NCBI GenBank assembly: GCA_900474095.1
Contig: UCOA01000109.1
Coordinates: 30,431-94,430, forward strand
Length of the DNA stretch: 64,000 nt
Direction of reading: 5' to 3'
Origin: Hyphomicrobiales bacterium
GTDB taxonomy: Bacteria; Pseudomonadota; Alphaproteobacteria; Rhizobiales; Rhizobiaceae
The notes under the pieces are model-generated. The model was not told the origin of the DNA. It worked only from the letters and a program-made list of their open reading frames with translations, and did no database searches. The first letter of the stretch is position 1. Every line of letters begins with the position of its first letter. The position numbers were made by a program, and so were the translations under genes. Below, one piece after another: positions 45,451 to 53,972 of this stretch.

Positions 45451-46305
45451 ATGGCTTCGTCGCACAACAGCCTGTCAGCGGGCATCTTGGCCGCGATCCG
45501 CGGAAAGCGCGTCTCGCTTGCGGGCCGGCATCCGGCTGGCGAGCGGGGCGACACCGTCATAGCCTCCTACAACATCCACAAATGCGTCGGCACCGACAAT
45601 CGCTTCGACCCCGGGCGGACCACGGAAGTGATCGGTGAAATCGGCGCCGATATTATCGCGCTGCAGGAGGTCGATCAGCGTTTCGGGGAGCGGGCAGGGC
45701 TTCTGGACCTGGAACGGCTGCATCGGGAGTGTCACCTCATTTCGGTGCCGATCGCCGCCTTTTCGTCCAAGGGGCATGGCTGGCATGGCAACGTGCTGTT
45801 GTTGCGCGAGGGGGCCGTCGCCAAGGTTCATCAACTGGACCTGCCCGGCGTCGAGCCGCGCGGCGCGCTCGTCGTCGATCTCGATCTCAAGCACGGGCCG
45901 CTCAGGATCATCGCCGCCCATTTCGGCCTGCTCAGGCATTCCCGTGCCCGGCAGGCGGAGGCAATCCTGGCCGCCATCAGCGAGGCGGAGGAGCGACCGA
46001 CGCTTTTGATAGGCGATCTCAACGAATGGCGTCTGGGGCCTCGCTCGGCGCTGCGCTTCCTCAGTCCCGTTTTCGATCACGCTGCGACTGCGGTGCCGAG
46101 TTTTCCCTCGCGTTTTCCTCTCTTGGCGCTCGATCGGGTGCTGGGCAGCCCGCACAATCTTGTCACGGCCGTCGAGGTGCACAATTCGCCGCTTTCGCGG
46201 GTGGCATCTGACCATCTGCCGATCAAGGCCTATATTGATCTGAAGGCCGCGCTCGCCGGCACCGGTACGATTATGACCGAAGCGGTTTCCGCGGCTCAAT
46301 CCTGA
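45451..46305 (+). CDS. endonuclease/exonuclease/phosphatase family protein
   Basis: 284 aa from the ATG at 45451, supported by AGAGAGA upstream; an ATG at 45424 is less likely. Motifs ASYNIHKC, IIALQEVDQR, LLIGDLNEW and VASDHLPI follow the order of the EEP fold, with Glu and Asp for metal binding and a His near the C-terminus. Members cut DNA or lipid phosphodiesters. It stands 18 bp before a phospholipase D gene, and the two are probably one operon. Confidence 0.87.
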   Translation: MASSHNSLSAGILAAIRGKRVSLAGRHPAGERGDTVIASYNIHKCVGTDNRFDPGRTTEVIGEIGADIIALQEVDQRFGERAGLLDLERLHRECHLISVPIAAFSSKGHGWHGNVLLLREGAVAKVHQLDLPGVEPRGALVVDLDLKHGPLRIIAAHFGLLRHSRARQAEAILAAISEAEERPTLLIGDLNEWRLGPRSALRFLSPVFDHAATAVPSFPSRFPLLALDRVLGSPHNLVTAVEVHNSPLSRVASDHLPIKAYIDLKAALAGTGTIMTEAVSAAQS

Positions 46306-46323
46306 CGGACAGGTCGTCGTCTC

Positions 46324-47877
46324 ATGCGTGCCGCCATCGTTGCTCTCTCTGTTTTTGCTTCCAGCCTGCTGGCGTTGCTCCTGGTCTATGCCTATGGCCG
46401 TTTCGGGCGGCACCTGCATGGGCCGGCGTCGAGCGCGCTGATGCCGGGGGGCGAGCAGACCGAACTGGACCGCTTGGCGGCCCCGCATATCGACGGTCAT
46501 CCCGGGTTGAACGGTGTCGCGCTGATCGCCGACAATATGTCGGCCTTCGCGCTGCGGGCGCTGTCTGCCCGCAAGGCAGGCCGCAGTCTCGATCTGCAGT
46601 ATTACTACTGGAAGAACGACCTGACCGGGCGTTTGTTGAGCCGCGAGGTGCTCGCGGCTGCCGATCGCGGCGTTCGGGTGCGCCTGCTGCTCGACGACAT
46701 CAATGCCGGCCTGCACGACCACATGTGCCTGTCTCTCGACGCCCACCCGAATATCGAGGTTCGCTTGTTCAATCCGAGCCGGGCACGAACCGATCGCTTC
46801 AGGCGCGGTTTCGAGATGATGCTACGGCCCCTGCGCACCACGCGGCGCATGCACAACAAGCAGTGGATCGCCGATGGCCATCTGGTGATCGCCGGCGGCC
46901 GCAACATTGGCGACGCCTACTTCGATGCGGCAGAGCAGGCCAATTTCCGCGATCTCGATGTCTGGATGCTCGGCCCTGTGGCCATGGAGGCGGCCACGGT
47001 CTTCGACCGCTATTGGAATAGCCCTGTCGTGGTGCCAATCGGATCGTTGCGAACGATGCGCAAGCACTATCTGCCGGCGTTCCGGGCAAAGCTCGAAAGG
47101 ATCGCGGCGACGTCTGGCGGTCAGTATTATCTGACGCATGTCGAGAGGGCGATGAAGGATGGCGGCTGGCTGCCGGCAACCGTTCAGTGGACAGGCGACG
47201 CCAAACTCGTATCGGATCCGCCGGAGAAGGCATTTCTGCAGAAGCGCAACAACTGGATCATGCGCGAACTGATGCCGGTCTTGACCTCAGCGCAGCACGA
47301 CGTGCAGATCATTTCGCCCTATTTCATTCCCGGCAGCCAGGGCGTTGCCGAGATCGCCAGGCTCATCAACAGGGGGGTCAAGGTTGCGGTCCTGACGAAT
47401 TCGCTTGCCGCCACCGATGTTGCCGCGGTTCACGGAGCCTACGCCAATTATCGCAAGGCGCTGCTGAAAAGCGGTACGACGCTGTTCGAATTGAAGGCGA
47501 TCCACGAATTCGGCGATCCCAGACGAATGTCGCTGTTCGGATCGCGGGGCGCCAGCCTTCATACCAAGGCCTTCATGGTCGATGGCAAGACGGCCTTCGT
47601 CGGGTCGCTGAATTTCGATCCGCGCTCGGCGTCCCTTAATACGGAAATGGGCGTGCTGTTCACCCATCCAGGGCTTGTCGATGACGTCGAGGCGGTTTTT
47701 AAGGAAGAGACTTGCCCGGCGAACAGCTTCCGGCTGACCCTCGAGAATGGCCGCCTGCACTGGCACGACAGCGAGAACAACAGGTCGCGCGTGCTACACC
47801 GCGAACCGGAGGCCGGCTTCGTGCGCCGCCTGACTGCAGGGATCATCGGCATCTTGCCGATCGAGTCTCAGTTGTGA
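46324..47877 (+). CDS. phospholipase D family protein, ClsC-like
   Basis: 517 aa. An N-terminal membrane anchor (about 5-25) precedes two HKD motifs: MHNKQWIADGHLVIAGGRN near residue 178 and LHTKAFMVDGKTAFVGS near residue 415. The stretches LLDDINAGLHDHM and HPNIEVRLFNP are like E. coli ClsC (YmdC), which makes cardiolipin from phosphatidylglycerol and phosphatidylethanolamine. Hydrolytic activity on other lipids is possible. It acts at the inner membrane. Confidence 0.85.
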   Translation: MRAAIVALSVFASSLLALLLVYAYGRFGRHLHGPASSALMPGGEQTELDRLAAPHIDGHPGLNGVALIADNMSAFALRALSARKAGRSLDLQYYYWKNDLTGRLLSREVLAAADRGVRVRLLLDDINAGLHDHMCLSLDAHPNIEVRLFNPSRARTDRFRRGFEMMLRPLRTTRRMHNKQWIADGHLVIAGGRNIGDAYFDAAEQANFRDLDVWMLGPVAMEAATVFDRYWNSPVVVPIGSLRTMRKHYLPAFRAKLERIAATSGGQYYLTHVERAMKDGGWLPATVQWTGDAKLVSDPPEKAFLQKRNNWIMRELMPVLTSAQHDVQIISPYFIPGSQGVAEIARLINRGVKVAVLTNSLAATDVAAVHGAYANYRKALLKSGTTLFELKAIHEFGDPRRMSLFGSRGASLHTKAFMVDGKTAFVGSLNFDPRSASLNTEMGVLFTHPGLVDDVEAVFKEETCPANSFRLTLENGRLHWHDSENNRSRVLHREPEAGFVRRLTAGIIGILPIESQL

Positions 47878-48050
47878 CCTCAGTTTACCCATTTTTCACC
47901 CTGAAAGCCTGAATGCCTGTGTGAAAAGGTTCAAAAAGCCACCGAGGCCGTATCGCGCTCCTTAGGAATCACTAAAGGATCGTGCATGAATGTGCCGTGG
48001 CGGGAAAGTTGGGCTCCGGCCCGGGTATTAACGTTATGCAGAGTTCGCGA

Positions 48051-48080
48051 CTTGAAGTGGGGTACTTGGACACTCTATGT
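48051..48080 (+). promoter_or_regulatory. sigma-32-like promoter of clpP
   Basis: CTTGAA at 48051-48056, a 16-base spacer, and CTCTATGT at 48073-48080, close to the alpha-proteobacterial RpoH pattern. It lies about 70 bp before the clpP start, in the 273-bp gap after the phospholipase gene. Confidence 0.55.
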
Positions 48081-48150
48081 ATGAAGCGAGATATTTCCGA
48101 TGATTCCGGCGCGCAGGAGAGTTTGCGCGCCAGCTAGACAAAGGTTTGAC

Positions 48151-48783
48151 ATGAGAAATCCCGTTGATACCGCCATGGCTCTGGTGCCGATGGTCGTTGA
48201 ACAGACCAATCGCGGCGAACGTTCCTACGACATCTTCTCGCGCCTTTTGAAGGAGCGCATCATCTTTTTGACGGGTGCGGTGGAAGACCATATGGCAACG
48301 CTGATCTGCGCCCAGTTGCTGTTCCTCGAGGCCGAGAACCCGAAGAAGGAAATCGCGCTTTATATCAATTCGCCGGGCGGCGTCGTCACCGCCGGCATGG
48401 CGATCTACGATACGATGCAGTTCATCAAGCCTGCCGTTTCGACGCTTTGCATCGGCCAGGCCGCCTCGATGGGCTCGCTGCTTCTGGCCGCCGGCCACAA
48501 GGACATGCGCTTTGCGACGCCGAACGCCCGCATCATGGTTCACCAGCCTTCCGGCGGCTTCCAGGGCCAGGCATCCGACATCGAACGGCATGCCCGCGAT
48601 ATCCTGAAAATGAAGCGCCGCCTGAACGAAGTCTACGTCAAGCACACCGGCCGGACCTATGAAGAGGTTGAACAGACGCTTGACCGCGACCACTTTATGA
48701 GTGCTGACGAGGCGTTGAGCTGGGGTGTCGTCGACAAGGTCATCACCTCGCGTGAGGCCATGGAAACGGCGGAGCAGGCCTGA
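48151..48783 (+). CDS. clpP: ATP-dependent Clp protease proteolytic subunit
   Basis: 210 aa from the ATG at 48151 with AAAGG seven bases upstream; a longer frame from 48100 is rejected. The catalytic Ser is in [10 protein letters not shown] near residue 105, His in [10 protein letters not shown] near residue 130, and Asp in the C-terminal third. [19 protein letters not shown] is the oxyanion-hole strand. With ClpX it degrades regulatory and damaged proteins. A sigma-32-like promoter stands upstream. Confidence 0.97.
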   Translation: MRNPVDTAMALVPMVVEQTNRGERSYDIFSRLLKERIIFLTGAVEDHMATLICAQLLFLEAENPKKEIALYINSPGGVVTAGMAIYDTMQFIKPAVSTLCIGQAASMGSLLLAAGHKDMRFATPNARIMVHQPSGGFQGQASDIERHARDILKMKRRLNEVYVKHTGRTYEEVEQTLDRDHFMSADEALSWGVVDKVITSREAMETAEQA

Positions 48784-49084
48784 TTTCAAGCTTTTGTGTG
48801 CGGATAGATGCATTTGTGACACATTTGTATCTCTCTTAGGGCTTTATCCGCAGGCCAAAGCCGTTAATATTGACCGTTAATGCTATGTTGAAGTTTGAGG
48901 TCCTAGCATTCGGTATTCGGTGGGAGATTCGTTGCTGCCGGACATCAAACGTGGTTGTTTGAAGCCGGTTCGTACTCCCGAAAGTGCCGCATTTTCGCGC
49001 GTGAGGGCGGAAAGAATTGCGGAACGGGTTGAGTAGTCCGTTTCACCTTTCAGGAGGTGTCCGGCGTGCTGGAAGGAAAGTGAT
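48784..49084 (+). other. clpP-clpX intergenic region with a minicistron
   Basis: 301 bp without a long gene. Near its end the strong ribosome binding site AGGAGGTG (49052-49059) precedes a five-codon reading frame (49066-49083) that stops one base before the clpX ATG. CACCT at 49044-49048 can pair with AGGTG at 49055-49059 and partly hide that site. No clear promoter is recognised. Confidence 0.5.
49066..49083 (+). CDS. putative leader minicistron before clpX
   Basis: GTG CTG GAA GGA AAG TGA, a five-residue peptide (MLEGK). It has a perfect AGGAGGTG site six bases upstream. The clpX ribosome binding site GGAAGGAAAG lies inside it and its stop is one base before the clpX start, so ribosomes ending here could restart on clpX. 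Translation is not proven. Confidence 0.4.
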
Positions 49085-50362
49085 ATGAGCAAGGTCAGCG
49101 GTAGCAACGGCGGTGACTCGAAGAATACCCTGTATTGTTCTTTCTGCGGCAAGAGCCAGCATGAGGTCCGCAAGCTGATTGCCGGACCGACTGTGTTCAT
49201 CTGCGATGAATGCGTCGAGCTCTGCATGGACATCATCCGCGAAGAGAACAAGACCTCGATGGTCAAATCCCGTGACGGCGTTCCGACGCCGCAGGAGATC
49301 ATCAAGGTCCTCGACGAATATGTGATCGGTCAGCAGCAGGCCAAGCGCATCCTGTCGGTCGCCGTCCATAACCACTACAAGCGTCTGGCGCATGCCGCCA
49401 AGGGCACCGACGTCGAGTTGGCGAAATCCAACATCATGCTCGTCGGCCCGACCGGTTGCGGCAAAACCTATCTGGCCCAGACGCTGGCGCGCATCATCGA
49501 CGTGCCGTTCACAATGGCCGACGCCACGACGCTGACCGAAGCCGGTTATGTCGGCGAGGATGTCGAGAACATCATCCTGAAGCTGCTGCAGTCGGCCGAC
49601 TATAACGTCGAGCGGGCGCAGCGCGGCATCGTCTACATCGACGAAGTCGACAAGATCTCGCGCAAATCCGACAATCCATCGATCACCCGTGACGTTTCGG
49701 GCGAGGGCGTGCAGCAGGCGCTTCTGAAGATCATGGAAGGCACGGTGGCTTCGGTTCCGCCGCAGGGCGGCCGCAAGCATCCTCAGCAGGAATTCCTGCA
49801 GGTGGATACGACCAACATCCTCTTCATCTGCGGCGGCGCTTTTGCCGGCCTCGACAAGATCATCTCGGCCCGTGGCGAAAAGACCTCGATCGGCTTCGGT
49901 GCTGCGGTGCGCGCACCGGAAGATCGCCGCGTCGGCGAAGTCCTGCGCGAACTGGAGCCGGAAGACCTGGTGAAGTTCGGCCTCATCCCGGAATTCATCG
50001 GCCGTCTGCCGGTGCTGGCGACGCTTGAGGACCTCGACGAACCGGCCCTGATCCAGATCCTGTCCGAGCCGAAGAACGCGCTGATCAAGCAGTACCAGCG
50101 CCTTTTCGAGATGGAGGACGTCGAACTGACCTTCCACGAGGACGCGCTACGGGAAATTGCCCGCAAGGCGATCGTGCGCAAGACCGGCGCCCGCGGGTTG
50201 CGCTCGATCATGGAAAAAATCCTGCTCGACACCATGTTCGAGCTGCCGACGCTGGAAGGCGTGCGCGAAGTGGTCATCTCCGACGAGGTGGTCAAGGGCT
50301 CTGCCCGTCCGCTCTACATCTATTCGGAGCGTTCCGAAGAGAAGGCCAACGTTTCGGCCTGA
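49085..50362 (+). CDS. clpX: ATP-dependent Clp protease ATP-binding subunit ClpX
   Basis: 425 aa. The N-terminal zinc finger has CSFCGK (Cys18, Cys21) and CDECVELC (Cys40, Cys43). The AAA+ module has GPTGCGKT near residue 120, VYIDEVDKI as Walker B, and a sensor-2 [11 protein letters not shown] near 370. The pore loop GYVGED and the IGF-type ClpP contact (TSIGFGA) are present. It unfolds substrates for ClpP. Ends at a strong terminator. Confidence 0.97.
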   Translation: MSKVSGSNGGDSKNTLYCSFCGKSQHEVRKLIAGPTVFICDECVELCMDIIREENKTSMVKSRDGVPTPQEIIKVLDEYVIGQQQAKRILSVAVHNHYKRLAHAAKGTDVELAKSNIMLVGPTGCGKTYLAQTLARIIDVPFTMADATTLTEAGYVGEDVENIILKLLQSADYNVERAQRGIVYIDEVDKISRKSDNPSITRDVSGEGVQQALLKIMEGTVASVPPQGGRKHPQQEFLQVDTTNILFICGGAFAGLDKIISARGEKTSIGFGAAVRAPEDRRVGEVLRELEPEDLVKFGLIPEFIGRLPVLATLEDLDEPALIQILSEPKNALIKQYQRLFEMEDVELTFHEDALREIARKAIVRKTGARGLRSIMEKILLDTMFELPTLEGVREVVISDEVVKGSARPLYIYSERSEEKANVSA

Positions 50363-50385
50363 TCCGCACCCCACTTAAGTTGAAG

Positions 50386-50411
50386 AGGCCCGCCACGCGC
50401 GGGCCTTTTTT
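50386..50411 (+). terminator. terminator after clpX
   Basis: AGGCCCGC/GCGGGCCT stem at 50386-50393 and 50399-50406 with a five-base loop, then a T-tract. Confidence 0.9.
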
Positions 50412-50826
50412 GTGGGGCATATGGGAACCTAAGGGGCTGAAGACTCTCGCCATGGTGCAAAGCCGAAGCAGTCCCGCGAGCCTTGCGTGCATTGCAGGGC
50501 TCGGATGCACAGAAAACGTGGCAGTGGATCGCCAACGGACGAACAATGGATAGAATCGGCGATTGCTAAACGCGGCCAACAACGCAATTATGTTATGATT
50601 CCGCATCGGCTTATCCTGATGCAGGTCGTGTGCGCTTCAATTCCCGCGGCAAGGTCCGCGACAGTTTGATGCCATTCAATGCCCGGCTACGCCTCCCAGC
50701 CGGTCGTCGGCAAAGGGTTGAAAACAGACGTCACACACTCCACGTGACAGTGGAAAGAATGAGAACCGGAAGCGCTCTTGAACGCTTCGGGTAACGCGCC
50801 CGGAAACGGGACGGAAAGGAAATGAC
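50412..50826 (+). other. clpX-lon intergenic region
   Basis: 415 bp without a supported gene. It carries a sigma-32-like promoter near 50718-50745 and two small hairpins before lon: GAAGCG/CGCTTC (50769-50788) and CCCG-GAAA-CGGG (50799-50810). The ribosome binding site GGAAAGGA follows. Confidence 0.45.
50718..50745 (+). promoter_or_regulatory. possible sigma-32-like promoter of lon
   Basis: TTGAAA at 50718-50723, 14 bases, then CTCCACGT at 50738-50745. It fits the spacing of heat-shock promoters but the -35 lacks the first C. The transcript leader would be about 75 nt. Confidence 0.35.
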
Positions 50827-53247
50827 ATGACGAACAAAACGTCTCCGGCAATTGAGAGCGCGACCTATCCGGTGCTGCCGCTGCGCGACATCGTGGTGTT
50901 CCCGCACATGATCGTGCCTCTGTTTGTCGGCCGTGAAAAATCGATCCGCGCGCTGGAAGAGGTCATGGGTACCGACAAGCAGATCATGCTTGCGACGCAG
51001 ATCAATGCGAGCGACGACGATCCGGAAGCCTCTGCGATCTATCAGATCGGCACGATCGCCAATGTGCTTCAGCTCCTGAAGCTGCCCGATGGCACCGTTA
51101 AGGTTCTGGTCGAGGGCCGTTCACGCGCCGAGATCGACGGCTATACCGGTCGTGAAGAGTTTTACGAAGCAATGGCGCATGCGCTGCCGGAGCCTGTAGA
51201 AGATCCGGTCGAGATCGAGGCGCTCAGCCGCTCGGTGGTCTCCGAATTCGAGAGCTACGTGAAGCTCAACAAGAAGATTTCTCCGGAAGTCGTCGGCGCC
51301 GCCAGCCAGATCGAAGACTATTCGAAGCTCGCCGATACTGTTGCTTCGCATCTCTCCATCAAGATCGTCGAAAAGCAGGAAATGCTTGAGACGACGAGCG
51401 TCAAGCTGCGCCTTGAAAAGGCCCTTGGCTTCATGGAAGGCGAAATCTCCGTTCTCCAGGTCGAGAAGCGCATCCGCTCGCGTGTCAAGCGCCAGATGGA
51501 GAAGACGCAACGTGAATACTACCTGAATGAACAGATGAAGGCGATCCAGAAGGAACTCGGCGACGGCGAGGAAGGCCGCGACGAGATGGCCGAGCTGGAG
51601 GACCGCATCGCCAAGACCAAGCTTTCCAAGGAAGCCCGTGAAAAGGCAGACGCGGAAGTCAAGAAGCTGCGCCAGATGAGCCCGATGTCGGCGGAAGCCA
51701 CCGTCGTGCGCAACTATCTGGATTGGCTGCTCGGCATTCCGTGGGGCAAGAAGTCGAAGGTCAAGACCGACCTCAACCACGCCGAAAAAGTGCTCGAACA
51801 CGATCATTTCGGCCTCGACAAGGTCAAGGAACGGATCATCGAATATCTTGCCGTTCAGGCGCGTTCGCAGAAGATCAAGGGCCCGATCCTTTGCCTCGTC
51901 GGCCCTCCGGGTGTCGGCAAGACCTCGCTTGCCAAGTCGATCGCCAAGGCGACCGGCCGCGAATATATCCGCATGGCGCTTGGCGGCGTTCGCGACGAAG
52001 CCGAAATCCGCGGTCACCGCCGCACCTATATCGGCTCGATGCCCGGCAAGGTCATCCAGTCGATGAAGAAGGCAAAGAAGTCCAATCCGCTCTTCCTGCT
52101 CGACGAAATCGACAAGATGGGCCAGGATTTCCGCGGCGACCCGTCCTCGGCTCTGCTCGAGGTACTGGATCCGGAACAGAACTCGACGTTCATGGATCAC
52201 TATCTCGAAGTGGAATATGACCTGTCGAACGTGATGTTCATCACCACGGCCAACACGCTGAATATTCCGCCGCCGCTGATGGACCGCATGGAAGTGATTC
52301 GGATCGCCGGTTACACAGAAGAGGAAAAGCTGGAGATCGCCAAGCGGCACCTCTTGCCGAAGGCGATTGCCGATCACGCGCTTCAGCCGAAGGAGTTCTC
52401 GATAACCGACGGTGCTATCGCGGCAGTGATCCAAACCTACACCCGTGAAGCCGGCGTGCGCAGCCTTGAGCGCGAGCTGATGAAAGTCGCCCGCAAGGCC
52501 GTGACCGAAATCCTGAAAGGCCGTACCGAAAAGGTTGAGGTTACCGCAGAAAACATCAACGACTATCTGGGCGTTCCGCGCTATCGCCACGGCGAAGCCG
52601 AACGCACCGATCAGGTTGGTGTCGTCACCGGTCTCGCCTGGACCGAGGTCGGCGGCGAACTGCTGACCATCGAAGGCGTCATGATGCCTGGCAAGGGCCG
52701 CATGACGGTGACCGGCAACCTCAGGGACGTGATGAAGGAATCGATCTCGGCGGCGGCCTCCTATGTCCGCTCGCGCGCCATCGATTTCGGTATCGAACCG
52801 CCGTCGTTCGATCGAAGCGATATCCACGTGCACGTGCCGGAAGGTGCGACGCCGAAGGACGGCCCGTCCGCAGGTGTCGCCATGGCCACGGCAATCGTTT
52901 CGATCATGACCGGTATCCCGGTCAACAAGGACGTGGCCATGACCGGCGAAATTACGCTGCGTGGCCGTGTCCTGCCGATCGGCGGTTTGAAGGAAAAGCT
53001 GCTTGCGGCTCTTCGCGGCGGCATCAAGAAGGTGCTGATCCCGGAAGAAAACGCCAAGGATCTGGCGGACATTCCGGACAACGTGAAGAACAACATGGAG
53101 ATCATCCCGGTTTCGCATATCGGCGAGGTTCTGAGCCACGCGCTGGTGCGAGTTCCGGTGGCGATCGAGTGGGATCCGTCCAAGCAGGTGGTTCCGATCG
53201 CGGCTGCTGATCCGGCTGATGACACCGCAGTGTCGATTGCCCACTAG
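50827..53247 (+). CDS. lon: ATP-dependent protease Lon
   Basis: 806 aa. N-terminal substrate-binding domain ([20 protein letters not shown] in part), a long coiled coil (about 190-270), AAA+ module with [10 protein letters not shown] near residue 359 and [10 protein letters not shown], and a C-terminal Ser-Lys protease domain with [11 protein letters not shown] holding the Ser near 680 and the Lys in a [10 protein letters not shown] segment near 720. Soluble hexamer that degrades misfolded and regulatory proteins such as cell-cycle factors. AAAGGA precedes the ATG. A strong terminator follows. Confidence 0.98.
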   Translation: MTNKTSPAIESATYPVLPLRDIVVFPHMIVPLFVGREKSIRALEEVMGTDKQIMLATQINASDDDPEASAIYQIGTIANVLQLLKLPDGTVKVLVEGRSRAEIDGYTGREEFYEAMAHALPEPVEDPVEIEALSRSVVSEFESYVKLNKKISPEVVGAASQIEDYSKLADTVASHLSIKIVEKQEMLETTSVKLRLEKALGFMEGEISVLQVEKRIRSRVKRQMEKTQREYYLNEQMKAIQKELGDGEEGRDEMAELEDRIAKTKLSKEAREKADAEVKKLRQMSPMSAEATVVRNYLDWLLGIPWGKKSKVKTDLNHAEKVLEHDHFGLDKVKERIIEYLAVQARSQKIKGPILCLVGPPGVGKTSLAKSIAKATGREYIRMALGGVRDEAEIRGHRRTYIGSMPGKVIQSMKKAKKSNPLFLLDEIDKMGQDFRGDPSSALLEVLDPEQNSTFMDHYLEVEYDLSNVMFITTANTLNIPPPLMDRMEVIRIAGYTEEEKLEIAKRHLLPKAIADHALQPKEFSITDGAIAAVIQTYTREAGVRSLERELMKVARKAVTEILKGRTEKVEVTAENINDYLGVPRYRHGEAERTDQVGVVTGLAWTEVGGELLTIEGVMMPGKGRMTVTGNLRDVMKESISAAASYVRSRAIDFGIEPPSFDRSDIHVHVPEGATPKDGPSAGVAMATAIVSIMTGIPVNKDVAMTGEITLRGRVLPIGGLKEKLLAALRGGIKKVLIPEENAKDLADIPDNVKNNMEIIPVSHIGEVLSHALVRVPVAIEWDPSKQVVPIAAADPADDTAVSIAH

Positions 53248-53314
53248 GCACTTGACGTGAACGTCAAATGATGCCTGCAACCATACGGGGATCGATTTGG
53301 AACATAAATAGTGG

Positions 53315-53342
53315 AAGACCGGCATTTTTGCCGGTCTTTTTT
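53315..53342 (+). terminator. terminator after lon
   Basis: Perfect ten-bp stem AAGACCGGCA/TGCCGGTCTT with a TTTT loop, followed by a run of T. Confidence 0.92.
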
Positions 53343-53477
53343 ATGTAAAACCTCCCGCAAAGCCTTGCATTCCTAGGGATTCGGAGCGATTGGGTTTGCC
53401 AAGGCGAGGGTCTTGCGTATGCTGCCCCCGGCTTAAAAATTGAGTCGTTTCGAACCAGTATTGAAAGGGGTGGAAAC

Positions 53478-53750
53478 ATGAACAAGAATGAGCTCGTGTC
53501 AGCAGTTGCCGAGAAGGCCGGACTTTCGAAGACGGACGCATCTTCTGCAGTTGATGCAATCTTCGACGCTATCCAGGTGGAACTGAAGAACGGCGGCGAC
53601 GTTCGTCTCGTCGGCTTCGGTAATTTCTCGGTCAGCCGTCGCGAAGCATCCAAGGGTCGCAACCCGTCCACCGGCGCAGAAGTAGACATTCCGGCACGCA
53701 ACGTGCCGAAGTTCTCAGCCGGCAAGGGTCTGAAGGACGCCGTAAACTAA
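53478..53750 (+). CDS. hupB: DNA-binding protein HU
   Basis: 90 aa. MNKNELVSAVAEKAGLSKTD is the helical dimer part, VRLVGFGNFSVSRREA the first arm and GRNPSTGAEVDIPARNVPKF the DNA-minor-groove arm. Full HU length. It stands after lon, the usual order in proteobacteria, and ends at its own terminator. Confidence 0.96.
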   Translation: MNKNELVSAVAEKAGLSKTDASSAVDAIFDAIQVELKNGGDVRLVGFGNFSVSRREASKGRNPSTGAEVDIPARNVPKFSAGKGLKDAVN

Positions 53751-53812
53751 GTTTCATGTTTCATCTGCAGCACCGTGGCGGCAACGCTGGCGGTTCGATG
53801 GCAGGTTGATTT

Positions 53813-53840
53813 GAGGCCCGGGTTTTCCCGGGCCTCTTTT
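53813..53840 (+). terminator. terminator after hupB
   Basis: Perfect ten-bp stem GAGGCCCGGG/CCCGGGCCTC with a TTTT loop, then TTTT. Confidence 0.9.
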
Positions 53841-53972
53841 CGTTTGCGGCATCCGTTTTACGACCTGTTGGTCTTCGCTTGCCCCGCCTTTCCAATGTGC
53901 GCCGGCTGTCATGCGGGTGTTACACGGCGCGATCACAACCCCTTCGTATTTAATTTACCTGGAGGGATCCCC

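Noticed and set aside
48864..48880. CtrA site before clpX
   Set aside because: Two TTAA half-sites are present but with nine bases between them instead of seven.
50822..50830. two-codon frame ATG ACA TGA overlapping the lon start
   Set aside because: Its ATG is only one base after the ribosome binding site, so it is unlikely to be used; the lon ATG has normal spacing.
51121..53325. 734-aa minus-strand open frame opposite lon
   Set aside because: It lies opposite lon, has no ribosome binding site or known motif, and its composition is that of an antisense shadow of high-GC coding DNA.
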